The notes below the pieces were generated by a model. The model was not told where the DNA came from. It did not search any database and saw nothing but the letters and a program-made list of their open reading frames with translations. From Chlorophyllum brunneum (taxonomy: Eukaryota > Basidiomycota > Agaricomycetes > Agaricales > Agaricaceae), in contig OY756141.1 in assembly GCA_963576785.1 (NCBI GenBank), forward strand, positions 806,001-870,000: 64,000 nt of DNA. Reading direction: 5' to 3'. The first letter of the stretch is position 1. The number at the start of each line of letters is the position of its first letter. Below are positions 11,998 to 25,149 of the stretch, one piece after another. Both the position numbers and the translations under genes were made by a program.

Positions 11998-14900
11998 TAT
12001 GAGAGAATATGAGATGCACTATACCCGTTTCCGAGAGTATAGAAGACTTTTATTGTTGGTTTTGTGGGAAAGAGCTATGGCTGGGAGAAGGAGACCAAAG
12101 GTAAACGAATTCCTGGGAGTAGCAGCAGCTTTATAGTGACGAGTTGCCGAGTACACAAAGCCGGAGCTGTTACGGGGTTTAGTCTTCTCTTGGGGGAAGA
12201 AGGGTTGAATTTGGAAGGCGCATGTTGCCGGAAATTTACAAAGTGTAAGGGGTCGTCTAGATTATCACCTTAAGTTGTTGGATAAGATCAAAACGTGTCC
12301 TGCCTCAAGGCCGGGATTGTTCCAGCCAAGTAATCTCGCCGAACACTTGCCCAAGAAGAGATGCAAGCGGCCCGAATTCGATATGCCCTGTACCCACACC
12401 CTCCAGTACACTCTCCTATGTATCGTACGGCGTCGTCAGGGACTATTGGGATTAGGCGTGGGGTATGGCAAATGAAGAGTGCGAGTCAAACTCGGCGACG
12501 AGGGTGCTGTCAAAACGTCTACTGCATCCGCTTCAACGACGAGATGAATAGTATAATCTAGGCTTCCTCTCCCTCTGAAGCCAGCGAAAGATAGTACTGC
12601 ACCTTGCCTTCTTCACAATGATGTCACTGGCGGTGCGTTGGGACATAAGAAGATGGGTATTAAGCAATAGGCAGTACCCGGATGGCGGTCATAGACACTT
12701 TGGACACCGCAGGAAGCGCAGCAAATGATCGAGGACCTCTTTTGAGTCAGTGTATTCCTGTGCAGGCGTCTAATGAATTCACGCGGGTACGGAACAGTCA
12801 ACTAGAGTAATACCATACAGCACTGCGTATCGGACGTATTGCCATCTGACCGGCCGAATGCCTCCACTTACTCATGAGAAGCCCTAAAGAAGGAATTTCT
12901 GAGAAAAGGAAAAATGATTTATGAAAGTACTTGTCGATTGTCATTACACCATCGCCTTCGGCATATACGCGCCCATTGTGTCAGAAAAGGTTCCGTCAAC
13001 AGAAGACCCTGTACGGGCAAGCCTGGTATAGGGACAGCTGATCTTTGCATCAGAATGACTTGCCTAATTATCTGTTTACCAGAAGCGAAATAAACTCAAT
13101 GATGTGGTTAAAAATATTGAAATGAACGCGAGAAATGATTTCACCCCATCGATTCGCTGTAACGCCGAGATCGTTGCTCAAAGCCTGAGAAAGGATTCGA
13201 GCGTGTGCGCCTGGTCGCGAGGAGATCGCAGTTGTCAAGAGAAGCTGCGAGGCAAGGGGATAACCCCGAACGATTTGTTTAGCATCGCTCTGGTGAGATA
13301 TGAGCCCTATCCCAGAATAATTATATGGATTGACCGGAGTAGCGGGCTACACCACGGTTGTTTCTTATCTTCTGACCGACGGGGTGTGAATGCTATAATA
13401 CGCCGCAGCTATACTTCTGGGCACCTGCCCCCCAGCGAGAGAAAGCTTGCGACGTCAATCAAAATGTATTTCTTTCTTCCTAGATACTAATCCCGGACTT
13501 GCTACAAGTGGGGTCTCAGTATCTCCGCGGCAAGCAAGCAAAAAAAGAAAGACTACCAACAGGTGTCTTCTCAGGTGGCAACCTCTCCCAGACTATATCC
13601 ACCTCCGTCGGTGGCATGGTCTAGAATCTGGATCTCCCTCGAGGCGAAGTGGGATGGGTGAGCATGGTATTGATAACCTCGCAATATCCATGTCAATTTC
13701 GATCCTGCAAATTAATCGGCGCGCGTGTGTCAGACAGGTGGAAATCGCACTGACCATAATTCAAATATTTTTTACCAAACGAAGGCCTCGGTTTCAATAG
13801 ATGTGAAAGATAGTTGCGCAGGAAGGTTGACTCCATTATTCCCAGCTAATGATTTGAAGCACTATCCAATAATAGTTCAGAGCAGATGAAGACATGAGTC
13901 AGCAATGAGGACTTACACTTCGGTCCGGTCCATTATTGATTTCTGAATCTAAGACGAAATCGCCAAGCAGAGGAACCAGCTATTCTGAGATGTGACTCGA
14001 GTAGATCGGAAGTCAAAGGTTGAAATTCGGGGGGAAATAGACGTAGATGAGCACCATGGGGGACGCAAGTACACGAGGGGGCACTTCTAAGAGTCGCCAA
14101 GGTCCCGCCAGCTTTGACTCGCTCGGATGATTGGAATTGGGTCAAGACCTCCCACGAAGTCTCCACCCTATGGTTCTTTCGAGAGGTCGTTTATATTGGG
14201 ACTGGTGGGGTTTGATAAGGTGAGTGGTGTTGCCTATACACACCCTAATAAACAAGAACAAATTCTTATTATTTTTTGCCAATCCCTAGAGTTCGTTCTC
14301 TTTTCTCGCCCATTGTAGCGCGCACCTTAACGAAAGCTTCACCAACTCCTGGATATCATAGGTCCCTACTGAACGAGCTCAAGTCAACACCGTTTCCCTT
14401 GGTCCACACCTCCTTCCTTGCCATTTTTGCAGCCTCCTGTGGCGTTAGGGATATGTATGATCTCAAAACTTTGTACATCGCAGGAGGCATCTTCATGGCT
14501 ATACCCAGGAGCTAGGCATTCTTTAGGGCACGTTGGAACCGGTCTACATTGATGTCTCTGGGATCCGGGGGCAACATGTTCTCAGGTACTATTCTCTGGA
14601 AAACCACCGGGGCGAACCCTTTCTTGGCGAGTAGTGTATCATGACGAATACTCTTGCGCTACGGGATCAATTATGCAACCCTCCATTGGTACAGTGCAAA
14701 GCTGTTTTACTGTGTTTGTGTCACCCTCTCACCAAGATTCAGCGACAGTTGGGGACCCTGACCTGAAGGGACAGATTGGTGCCAGGATGGATCTCCACGA
14801 TGATTCCCCGTCTATGAATAGCAGACCACAAGTACCCGGGGATCGGGTGTTCTGGCTTCAGTTCATCATGGGGATAGGGGCGAGACGTAAGGGCAGGTCT

Positions 14901-16517
14901 TTTCCCAAGTCTACTCAGGGTTGGTCTGGTGACATACTTGCAGCTTAAGCCCGTGCAAGGGAAGGAAGTTTTGATTTCTCCTGCATATATCTCCTCCCAA
15001 GAGTCAAATAGGACGCAAAGTCTGCGCTCTATACCTCGACAAAATTCTCTGACTATTGCGATAGGCAAGAACAAATGGTACGTTTATCTGGTTCAGCTCT
15101 TATTAATGGGATTGTGGGACAGCATCCTACACGGTTGGAGGAACCTGTGGTTTGACACGTGGGCCACCAGTAGATTGGTGCGTGCGTTTGGAGCGGCATT
15201 CTCGAATCCTATGGTTCCCAATAATGTTGCTGACATCGAACGAGAAGATCTACTGGTACTTATGTTTTGAAGTTTGGGGGGTCACATACATCAGCGAATT
15301 GCTTGGAAAACGAGCACCCATTGTAGATCAATTCCGCAGCCAAAGCCTGTTCGAGCGAGTTCTAGGAACACGACTAGTGGAAAGTTCCCAATTCGCACAT
15401 CCACATGAAATATTTTTGCTCGGCAAGTGGATCAAACCAGATTCTCTCTCGCAGCCACGTCATCCAAAAATATCAACAAAGCGGAAAAAACAAGTAACAA
15501 GCGAAATGAAAAGCACATCCCATGGGACAATGTTGAAGTTCTGGGATCGCTTCTAGGGTTTCCACCCTTCTGTGTCGCACGAGGGATCGCTAAGTCTGAC
15601 ATCGGCCTACTTGGAGAAGGAGAAGGAAGAGGGGATTGAAAGTGGGATCGAATTTGGAGTAGGAAGGGTCCGGTGACCCGAACAGAACAGAGACCAACCT
15701 CCGTCTGCTTCACAGGGTACGATTCTGGAGATGGTGAGGGGGAGAGGTTTCCGAGAATATCTAAATCTAAATCTCAAGCATTGTGACTGAGGTGACTTTG
15801 CGAGTCAAATTAATTTGATTATCCAGGTCAGAAGAGTAAAATCAGACTCGACATACACATGGTCGCGCCCCCCCCCCCCCCCCCTCCCCCCAACTAGAAC
15901 CCACGTCCAATATTTCCACATTCAGAGGTTGAGGCACATCAGACTAGGATATGCAACGAGGTCGTCAACGTTTACGCGTTTATGAATTTTATGCTGACTC
16001 CCATGCACGACTAGAAGCTATAGGTGAGAGCAGTATTAATAGTATTCTCATCCAGGAAATTAAAACACTATCAGAGTTACATGGTTGATGGTATGATCAT
16101 TTGAAAAGGAGTATCATGATCGGCGTCTTGACAAGATGAATGTAGGGACACAGCCGCGGAGTTTATCATACTCTTATACTTAGCACTAAGCGCCGGGTAA
16201 TGAGTGCTTGAGCGGTGATCAGAAAGCCTCCAATTGCAGATCAACTAGGTATGTAGTACAAGCCGAGATGTATGGTACTCGAATTAGAAAAATAATTGTG
16301 TCAGAGTGCCAAAAAAGGATATCATATTATACTGCCCCATACAAAAAAAAAAACTTGGGGAGATCAAAGGGCGAAGGGGGAAACTCAATGAGTGCATAGT
16401 ACGAGTACAGCGTGAGGGGGGGATGGACACAGAGAAAAAGAAAGAGAGCCTAAAATCAGATCCAACAGTTCCACTGTATACCACATCTAAGAAAAAGCTC
16501 ATTTTTAAAAAAACTCA
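11998..16517. other. 4.5 kb gene-poor stretch
   Basis: No intact gene was found on either strand. Short open frames exist at 13104-13490, 14276-15270 and 15432-15713, but none has a recognisable motif or splice-linked continuation. Minus-strand sequence near 14300-14620 has protein-like stretches interrupted by stops, so it may be a decayed gene. I could not identify its family. Confidence 0.45.
15868..15891. repeat. Poly-C homopolymer tract
   Basis: A run of 17 C is followed by a single T and 6 more C, in otherwise unremarkable noncoding sequence. Homopolymers this long are prone to slippage and to sequencing error. Confidence 0.9.
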
Positions 16518-19500
16518 TTATTGTCTGCGCCTCGGACCAGGTACAGGTGGTCGTATACGAGGTCTGGTTGGTGTATCCTGATACGACGGTACGGTTGGTA
16601 ATGACCTCGAACTACTCGACCCACTCGGTTGGGCAAACGGTAGATTTGGATTTTCCTTGTCTTTTTCCCGCCCTCGATCTTTTCTGCGAAGAGACGTCAA
16701 ACCAGGAGATGATCGTGCATGTCTTGTACTTGTGCTCCCACTCCCACCAGGGGCCACATCTTCTAACCACGCTCCTCCTGATCCTGTTCCACCATCATCA
16801 TCACCGCCACCGCTTGTGCCTTCACCACCGTCTGCATCAGTTCTTACGGCTCCCAAGACATAATCATCGTCCGAATCCAGCAGAACTTCATGCTGCTGTG
16901 GGCCTTTATTGTCCGCTCCGAAGGCTGCAAACCTCCCTGGCGGTAACCTTTGCTTCCCTTGTACACGTTCGCGTTCAATCGAATGTGAATCTCGACCATC
17001 GACGTCGGTAATCCGACCAACAACTTCCAGTTCCGAGTACTCCGAGTCGGAAGGCACAAGATCCTGATCCATCGCATCGACATCCGCCTGTTCCTGTTCA
17101 TCGTCATCGTCCTCCGTTCCCGTCAACGTGCTCCCACCTCTATCCACTCGTTTCCCCGCTCTCCTCTCATACAACGCACTCCTCTTCTCCCTCACAACAT
17201 CCAAATCCACACCGGCCTCAACCTGATCCACATCAACGCTTTCATCTTCATCCTCATCTTCACATGAACTAAATGTCTCATCATCATAAATCCCATTCGG
17301 CGGCTCCCCAATCCAATCATCATCCACGTCCGTTCCAAAGTCCCAAACATCCAGCACAGTCGCATCGTTTCTGTTGCTCGCAGCAACACACCACCTTCCT
17401 TCAAACACCACCTGCCATACACCTGTGATTCCAGTCAACAAGTCCCTCACAACAGTACCATCTCTAATATTCCACATCTTCAAGTTGCCATCGGATCCAG
17501 AAAGAACTTTAAATTCGTCATGCTGGAAACAAGTTATTGCCCCTGTGTGGGCTGCGAGAGTATGCCTTAGCTCGCCGGTATCTGGGTCCCAAATTCTTAG
17601 GGTGGAATCTGCGGCAGCCGAAACGAGGTATGAGGGTGAGAGGCCCAGGAGGCCAACGAGAGAGGTATGTCCTGTGAGAGTATGTTGACATTGACCATTG
17701 ACGAGGTTCCAGACGCGCACAGTGCCGTCCATTGAACCTGAGCACGCTTGCTTGCGATTCACATCGAGTACAACGCTATATACTGTGAGGGAGTGAGTGG
17801 AGGGTAGCTTAAGTGAGGTTGATGAAGCTAACCTTTCTGAGTGTGGCCAACAAGAACCCATTTCTGTTCGCCAGTAATGATATCCCAGATTCGTACAGTA
17901 CAATCGTAACTGCCAGAGACCAGAGTCCTTCCCCTAGCAGCCAATGCTCGCACAGCATGATCGTGACCCGGTAAATGCAAACAATGATACGGGTTTTCCT
18001 CAGCATCCTAAACATATACACCATCAGTAACTAAGCCAAAAGAACGGCCTCAAAAGTAGAACAACATACCGGATCCCCTTCTTCCGTTCCAAAACACTTA
18101 TACTCCTGCTCACCGGGTTTAGGCAACTTCCAAACTCTCAACGAATGATCCCTGCTCCCCGTAACAATCAGCGGCCTCTTCGGCCATTTCTCCTTCACAA
18201 TCTCTCCACCCTCTTTCACAACCTCCACCATCTCCGGCTTCACAATCGCTAGACACCTCACAGTACTCGTATGTCCACCAAACACGTGCGTACACTTTCC
18301 CGTCGCCATATCCCAAATCCTCACTGTCCTATCCGTCGATCCTGAAACAAGTGTGTCTTTGCTTGCGGCGAGAGCCCAGACGCCACCTTCGTGTCCTTCG
18401 AGGGAACGAATGAGTTCGCCTGTGACAGGTGAGTAGATATGTATCGAGTGGTCGTCTGATGCAGAGATGATTCGGCCGTGTGAGAAGAGGAGACAGGTGA
18501 CGACGGAGGAGCCATGCGCTGAGAAGCTGATATGCTTTGGGTTATCGTTGTCCACCCAACGTGTCCGAGTTAGATGGCGGGATTTGAAAAGCATCTTGTA
18601 TGGGTGGGGAAGAGGGAGGGTTTTCGGTACGTGGACGGTGTTGTTAGTACTTATAGTATTGATGACAGGGGCGCTTTGTAATCGTTCACGGCGTGCATAA
18701 ATGGAGTTGGCAAAAGCGGTTTCGGAATTGCCACCGAACCAGATTTTGGTATTCTTGAGAAGGTCACGCCAGAGCACGGCATCTGAATCGATGATGGCTC
18801 GCCAGGCTTTGGATACCCGAGAGGCACGAGCGAGAGTGGGGAATGAGAGGTAGCTAAGGACATGAGAGACAAGTTCTGGGGGGAGGAGCGTTAGAAAATC
18901 ACGAGCCAGGGTCGGTGTGAGGACGGAGTGGAGTGTTCGAAGGACGGGAAGAGGTGAATGGCGTAAGAGGGTAAGGAGGAAATGTGATTGGAGTTGTGGG
19001 GGGAGGCCCGAGAAATGATTCAGCAGGGTAGGAAGAGTCAAGAGTGTCGTCAGAGATAAGTCAGGTTGAAGAGGTGCTTGATGTGGAGGTGGCGAAGTCG
19101 TTCCACTCGGTGGTGCTGATGGCCAGATAGTTTCAGGGGGAGGAGATCCATGGGGTGAGGGTAAAGGTGAGGGGGGAGCGGCGGCGTTCATGGCAGCAGT
19201 CGAAAGTTGTGGAAGCGGTGTATTGCGTGGCTTCTTTCTGGGAGGTGCGGCAGAGCCAAGACTGGAAGTGGACTCGACGCCTTCCATCAGGTTATCATCG
19301 ACGAGAGAACGTTTCTTGCCAAAGCGCTCGACGGCGTCTTCGAGACCGACGACACTGTTGTTATCGCTGTTCTCGTCGCGTTTGAGCATTCTCCAGCCAG
19401 TACCACCGACGACTTCTTGTTCTTCTTGCATCTCTGCGTCACCTGCTTCACCATCGTGGAAGGTCGCGCGTTGGCCACCTGGGAATACGAGGGGGAAATT

Positions 19501-19796
19501 ACGGAGACTGGGGGGCAGCGTGGCGTGTAGTAAGGGGTAGCTCTTTGGGTCTTTCGGAGAGGTTGGAGGTTGGAGGACTGGTAATTGGATTGGCGCGTAG
19601 GTGGTTGTCGTGGTTGTTGTCGTGACCACTCTGTCGCGTAATCAGTGAGGAAATTAGGTGTATGGTGAGATAGGATACGTACGTTGTGGTGTTTACGGAC
19701 GGTTGGAGGACCAGCATAGGTCGTTGAGACGGGCTCATCGTGGGGGACGATGGGGGGGATGTTAAGGTCAAGGATGGGTGAGGCAGCACCCGTCAC
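16518..19796 (-). CDS. CDC4: CDC4-type F-box/WD40 substrate receptor of SCF ubiquitin ligase
   Basis: Adaptor that brings phosphorylated substrates to Skp1-Cullin-F-box E3 ligase (Cdc4/FBXW7 class), acting in cell-cycle control. Four exons (19796-19679, 19628-18070, 18007-17833, 17782-16518) sum to 3117 nt, 1038 residues. The N-terminus is disordered and Pro/Ser/Thr-rich. The F-box lies at about 285-330 (LPPELVSHVLSYLSFPTLARAS...W). Eight WD repeats follow, each with the GH...WD pattern, for example VSGSTDRTVRIWD and CSGSMDGTVRVWN. After the propeller an unusual acidic extension of about 250 residues carries Asp/Glu clusters and then a Ser/Arg/Pro-rich tail. The first intron uses an AG directly after another AG, so the exon 1 join is the least certain point. 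Confidence 0.9.
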
Positions 19797-20893
19797 ACTC
19801 GTCTCTTGGCGCCCCCTTAATCGGAGTTTGTAATTTGTACTCCACTAGTAGGCTGGTTGACTGTGCCTTGGTTTGTCCTTCAATGGCACATTCAGAAGTG
19901 ACGGTGCAGCAGCAGTTTATTGTTCTCTCTCCGGAGTATCATCACGCAAGGCCATTTGCGGCTGTTGAGGAAGAACGAGAGGCATCAGTTTGAGTCACGG
20001 CAATCCGTGATTGGCTCACAGGCCGAAGTCATATTGCCGAATCAAGTTCCAAGGTGCCCATTCTAAGCAAGTGTCTGCTGACAGGACGAGGGTAGAATTA
20101 CCAGCGCACTTTCATGGCAGCGCAGTCAGTCGACACGGTAATGGAAGGGGATGATAATTCCGCAGACGGCCTCGTTGATCGGGCGTTTGAGGACATATCC
20201 CGAACAGCGCTTAACAAGTGCATCCTCTGCAAACGGCGGCTGGATTGTCTGTCGAGGCAGGAATGGGGAATAGTATGGCTATGATGTCATGTGTGCTACT
20301 ATAGACGGAGGATTTACTGTTCATTGTAGTATAAATTTGTGGCGCTTATAAAACAGCATTGTATCTTGTTCGAACAAGGCCCTCCGTTTCAAATGGACAC
20401 TCCAGCGTTTCACGGTAGACATATACCCGGATGGCACTGGAGTCTAGGGAGGCTAAAGTGTGCCTTACGGGATTTATCTAGGCGCTCAGTGCCAGCTTTC
20501 ATCCGACTGTCATTCGGAGAGGCTATGGAACAGAACCAGCCGTACCGTGGAAGGCTCGCTGAGAGATGGAACGCATGTTGCAACGATAATCAGTCTTCAC
20601 GCTGTCGCCAGAAATAGACTGCCATGTGCAGATCAGACACACCCATGCGCCTGGATAAGGTGCTGTCGCCTTGGTGAGGTGTGTGTATTGGCTCTGAGGG
20701 TGGTAGTCATTAGCAGAGACGAGATTAGTGGTTTAATGGGACAGGTCTGGGGGTTCCTGCAGCAGACCCCAGGCATCACACAGAGTGACGAGGCGCTGAG
20801 GAAGCAGATTGCTTATTCATCCAAACACTCCCATCACTTTCCGTTCCTCCCTTCCCTCGCCCATATTCCAGCTCTCTTCAGGGCACCGGCCTC
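19797..20893. promoter_or_regulatory. Divergent intergenic region between CDC4 and the Zn2Cys6 gene
   Basis: About 1.1 kb between two outward-pointing start codons. It should contain both promoters. No coding feature is supported and no particular site was recognised. Confidence 0.45.
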
Positions 20894-23800
20894 ATGGTCC
20901 ACCACGACCACCGCAACATGCAGCCACCGCAGTCCCCCCCAGTGCCCATAGACCCCTCTCTTGCACTCTACCCACCGTACTACGCAAACTACCAGCAGCA
21001 ACATCCAGCTCCGCATCTTCCCCACCATCTCTCCCTTTCTCAAAACTACTCCTCGCCCTCCTCACAGGGCTCAGATACACTCGGAACTCCTCCAACCGAA
21101 CACACCTACCCCTCTTCCAACAATGTCAATGGCAAGCGCCCTGCATCAGCCATATCCTCCTCCCTTGGCGACCCCCGCAAGAAGCCTCGCAAGGACGACG
21201 ATGACGAGCCCAATAGTCCCTCGGCAGACAAAGAAGAACCAAAAGCCAAGCCTACCCGCGGATCTAGGTCACTTTCTTCTCCCTTCCAGCACCTTTCGAA
21301 GCTGATCTCTTCATATCGCCAGAGCCTGTACCGTCTGCAGGAGACTCAAGATGAAGTGTGTGGGCGCAGAACAAGGTCCCCCTTGTAAACGTTGCATTTC
21401 TGGTAACCACGAATGTATATTTGAAGAATCAAACCGGGGGAAACGTTCTTCAAAGTGAGCATGCCTTTCTGTCCTCCACCTTCATCCTCTCAATCCCATA
21501 ATTCGGGCCCAGAAAACACGAACTCCTGACGCGATCACTACGCGGCCTAGAAAAGACACTCGACATGGTTTTAAAGTCCATAGGGAACCCGAGCATTGCG
21601 TCTGGAATGATTTCCCGCTCACCATCCCCCTCTGCCCGAGATACTTCCACCCATGCTTTGCTCGCCAGATCACCTTCTCCGGCACCCACATCTGCGTCAT
21701 ATTCTCAGCCACCCCCAGGCTCACCGAAACTTCATTCATTGCCCGATAATTCCCTCAATCCCCTCGGATTACTCGCTGAAGCTAGCCTGGCGAATAGAAG
21801 GGCCCAAGTGTCTAACAACAACTCTATGGTGTCTAAGATTGCCTCCGCCACGGACGGCCAAACTCTCGGTGTTGCCAGCGACAACTACTTCAAGCCAGGT
21901 CCAATGACTATTTTACCTCTCCGGAGATTGTACATTGAGCGCCAAATTCAGCCTGAAATGCTCAGTTTTGTGACCACAGATGAAGTCGTCGCTCTATTCA
22001 ATATGTATGTGTTCCCTGAGAAAACCTACCTTCCCAGCTAACCCTTCCATCCAGCTACTTTGATCACATCAGCGTTAGTACACCTCGTGCACACTCGTCT
22101 CTCCTTGGCTGAATCCTCTCCAGATGCATTGTAGTCTTCTGGACAGGAATTTCCACACCCCATCACTGGTCTGTTCACGTTCTCCATTCCTCTTGACAAC
22201 AAGTATGTACTTTCACTTTCCATCGTAATTTCTCTCAAAGTCTACGGAACCCAGTTTGCTCTATCGCTAGCAAGTTTTATACAGCAAACCCTGACCTCCA
22301 CCCACGTCTTACCGAGCTCGCCAAGAAACTTGCATTCAGCGTCCCAGCCAAGGGATACAAGTCCGTGGAGATCGTTCAGGCCTATCTACTACTTAGTCTA
22401 TGGGGCTGTGGTGCTGTGGAGCGGTATGAACAAGATAAGACGTGGTTGTTGCTGGGCATGGCAATCAGGTAAATTGCTTCTTTGTTATTTATAATAAATG
22501 ACCTAATACGCGTCTTTCGCGCATCATAGAATGGCTACAGACCTCAACCTCCATCGCAAGACGGCCATCACAAGTCCGGATACTACTGAAGGAAAAACCC
22601 GCGATTTCGAAGTCCACAACCGTGAACGAACCTGGATACTCTGTTTCTGTCTCGACAGGAGCTTTAGTGCGCAGATGGGAAAGCCACACTCGATCAAGGA
22701 AGAGTGAATCTATTTTTAGTTTTTTCTTTCTTTTGAATTCCCGCTTACCACGTGTACTGCCTGGTGTTGATTTGGGTTTAGTTATATCATTCGACATGCC
22801 GCCCAATGGCATCAGTCGCCTGTGGCGGTACCTTCGGATGCTTCAGTATGTGCATATTCGGTATGTCTGCTTCTTTTCGGCCTTAATTCCTTCTTTTGCC
22901 GCTTTGCCTCCTTCGTCCGTGGGTCTTCCATTCACCCATGACACTCTTCTGTTTGGTGCAACCGAACGTAAAAACTTCAATGCTCGGAGGGGCGACGAGG
23001 GGCTGGAGTAACCCACATTTGTGCTAATTTCGATTCAATCAGGAACTCCAACGAATCCTTTCGCGGAGTTTGGACTTTTTATATTGCGGGACCGATTCTG
23101 CATCGGGTCTGCAGACAAACTGCGACTACCTACTTGTTATCAAATCATTTGAGTCGCAGCTAAGCGCGTGGAGAGAGAAATGGTATACGCCCACCACTTG
23201 GCAAGGTCTGTTTTTCGTTATTCTAGCTTTGCAAAAAATCTTGCTCATATTTACGCTACAGGTGAAAAGCCTAATATAATAGAATATAAACAACTCATCG
23301 CAACGTTTTACTTCAATTATGCGAACCTCGTGCTTAACTCGTTCGGGCTACAGAATGCACTTGAACGTGCGCCTGTGGATATTGGACATTTCTTTGGGAG
23401 AGTACATTCATCCGCGATGGCGTGTGCACTGATTGTCAGAGATCACTTGGGTCCGAGGGGATATATGAAGTATTCACCCGACTCGCACTTTGTGCAAACC
23501 TCGTACGCTGTTTTGAGTTTACTCAAGGTATACCTCATACTTTTTTTTCACAACCGACACATGATATCATAACTAACTTTATCACAGCTCGTCCGACCAG
23601 AGTTCCAAGCCTTCCTCGAGAACGAACAGAACACGCTATCACTAGTTAAGGACGTCGCGGATGTCTTACAAAACCTCGCGGCGAGCACGACGCATACACC
23701 AGCTCTATATGCGGCTTTCCTCCGAGCACTTATCTCTGCAAAACTCGAACCTCAACAAGGTACTGCAGTTAACGGAGAGGCAAAGGAAGAAGAGACTATA

Positions 23801-24441
23801 GAGACAGTCGACAATGTACAACAAGGTGAACCAACCGCCATCGGCACCATCTCGAGTCCTGGTGTACTTGAGACTCATTCGACTAACATGGCCTCTCCGT
23901 CAGCCGACAACACCGACATATCTGGCACGACGGCAACGAATGTTAATACCAACACCAATACAAACATTCCAGGAGCAACAGCAGCGTATTATCAGGATCC
24001 GAACTTTTTTATGAATGAATTCCAATTTGAGAGTGAAATGGGTCCTGTACAGGATATCTCGACGTTCCCACCGACTATGGCTCCTCATAATCCTGGAGAA
24101 GATGGAACGATGATAAGTGGATTGACGATGGAGAATATATTGAGTAGTGGGTTCTGGGATAGTATGTTGGTACCTGGTATGTAATTCCTTCTCTTCCCCC
24201 CTATCATGTGATCCTGACTGGTGGTGTAGGTTATAACAGTATGGAAGGTTTGACTGGTGGATTCGTTTTTGGAGCGGGTGGAAGTGGACTTATCACGCCA
24301 AGGTATGGGGTGTCGCCCATTCAATCTGGGATGAATACACCTGGGAGGTCACAAGGTCTACATTCACTCACGCAGAGTACGATCAATGCTGCGTTTGATC
24401 AGCATGGACAGCTAAAAGATGGGATTAAAATTGATTCGTAG
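20894..24441 (+). CDS. Zn2Cys6 fungal transcription factor, PrtT-like
   Basis: Twelve exons sum to 2793 nt (930 residues). The N-terminus is Pro/Gln/His-rich. The binuclear zinc cluster is created by the first splice (21267|21323) and reads CTVCRRLKMKC...CKRCISGNHEC, spacing Cx2Cx6Cx8Cx2Cx6C. The fungal-specific regulatory domain follows, from about LSFVTTDEVVALF through FLLTTICSIASKFYT, KSVEIVQAYLLLSLW and LGMAIRMATDLNLH to GYMKYSPDSHFVQTS. The C-terminal third is Asn/Thr/Gly-rich, likely an activation region. Exon 4 is only 19 nt (22055-22073) and the intron at 22861-23042 is long for this genome (182 nt). Resemblance to PrtT-class (secreted protease) regulators is from memory of the family pattern and is not proof of targets. 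It lies divergent to CDC4. Confidence 0.87.
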
Positions 24442-25149
24442 TGATTTGCCTGTTCACTTGAAGAACTCGTGCGTTGATTTTTAGCCTTTTTTTTTCTGTG
24501 TACCTGTTCATTTAATTGTTACTTTGTGTATTAGTAGTGATCGTTCGTACTGGTGAATTTCGTTTCGTGTATGATAGTGTTCTGGTTTGATCTTTGCTTT
24601 GCTTTTTTTTTTTACAATATCAATGATTCGGGTAGAAGAAAATATATATGTTATACAAGTTGGAAGTTGTGAGAATAGGGATCGTGCAAAAGTTGCACTG
24701 GGTAATGACTTTCTGGCTTGTTCCATAAACGATAAACGTAACATATCCCCTCGACCTATTTACGATTTGGTCGCTTGTCAGAGGACTCAAGTGGATTGTG
24801 TACCAACATATAAGGCATGACCTCGAACCTTGTCCGATGATGACATACCTCATGCTACATTTCAAGGCTCCTTTCTTGAAGACAGAATATGAGATTAGCC
24901 GCTCAGCGACCTTAAATTGGTGGCACGTACACGAGGATCTGTGCAAGTTCATCGGTTTCATGAGCTTGTCCGTCATCCGTTAGAAGTGAGAAGTGATGCA
25001 GGAGTTGCGTATCAGTTGCTGAGTCGACTATTAAGTTTGAATAAAATCGCTCTGTCCCTGTCCTAGAAATTGTTGGTCACTGATAATCGAAGGGGGTTAC
25101 CTATTCGATGACGTAGTTCAGGATCCGGTAAAGCATAGTGTTTAGCGTA
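24442..25149. other. Intergenic, 3' flank of the Zn2Cys6 gene
   Basis: T-rich sequence right after the stop fits a 3' UTR. No further gene was seen. Confidence 0.45.

Noticed and set aside
14276..15713. Decayed enzyme or transposon in the gene-poor stretch
   Set aside because: Some stop-interrupted segments look protein-like, but I could not match them to any family, and no terminal repeats or target-site duplications were seen.
15868..15891. Poly-C tract as a telomeric or regulatory element
   Set aside because: A single homopolymer with no repeated unit and no nearby gene start. Simple slippage or sequencing artefact is the more likely explanation.
18031..19629. Translation of CDC4 from a GTG at 19629
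   Set aside because: Non-ATG start. A short upstream exon beginning with ATG at 19796 splices in frame to the same reading frame.
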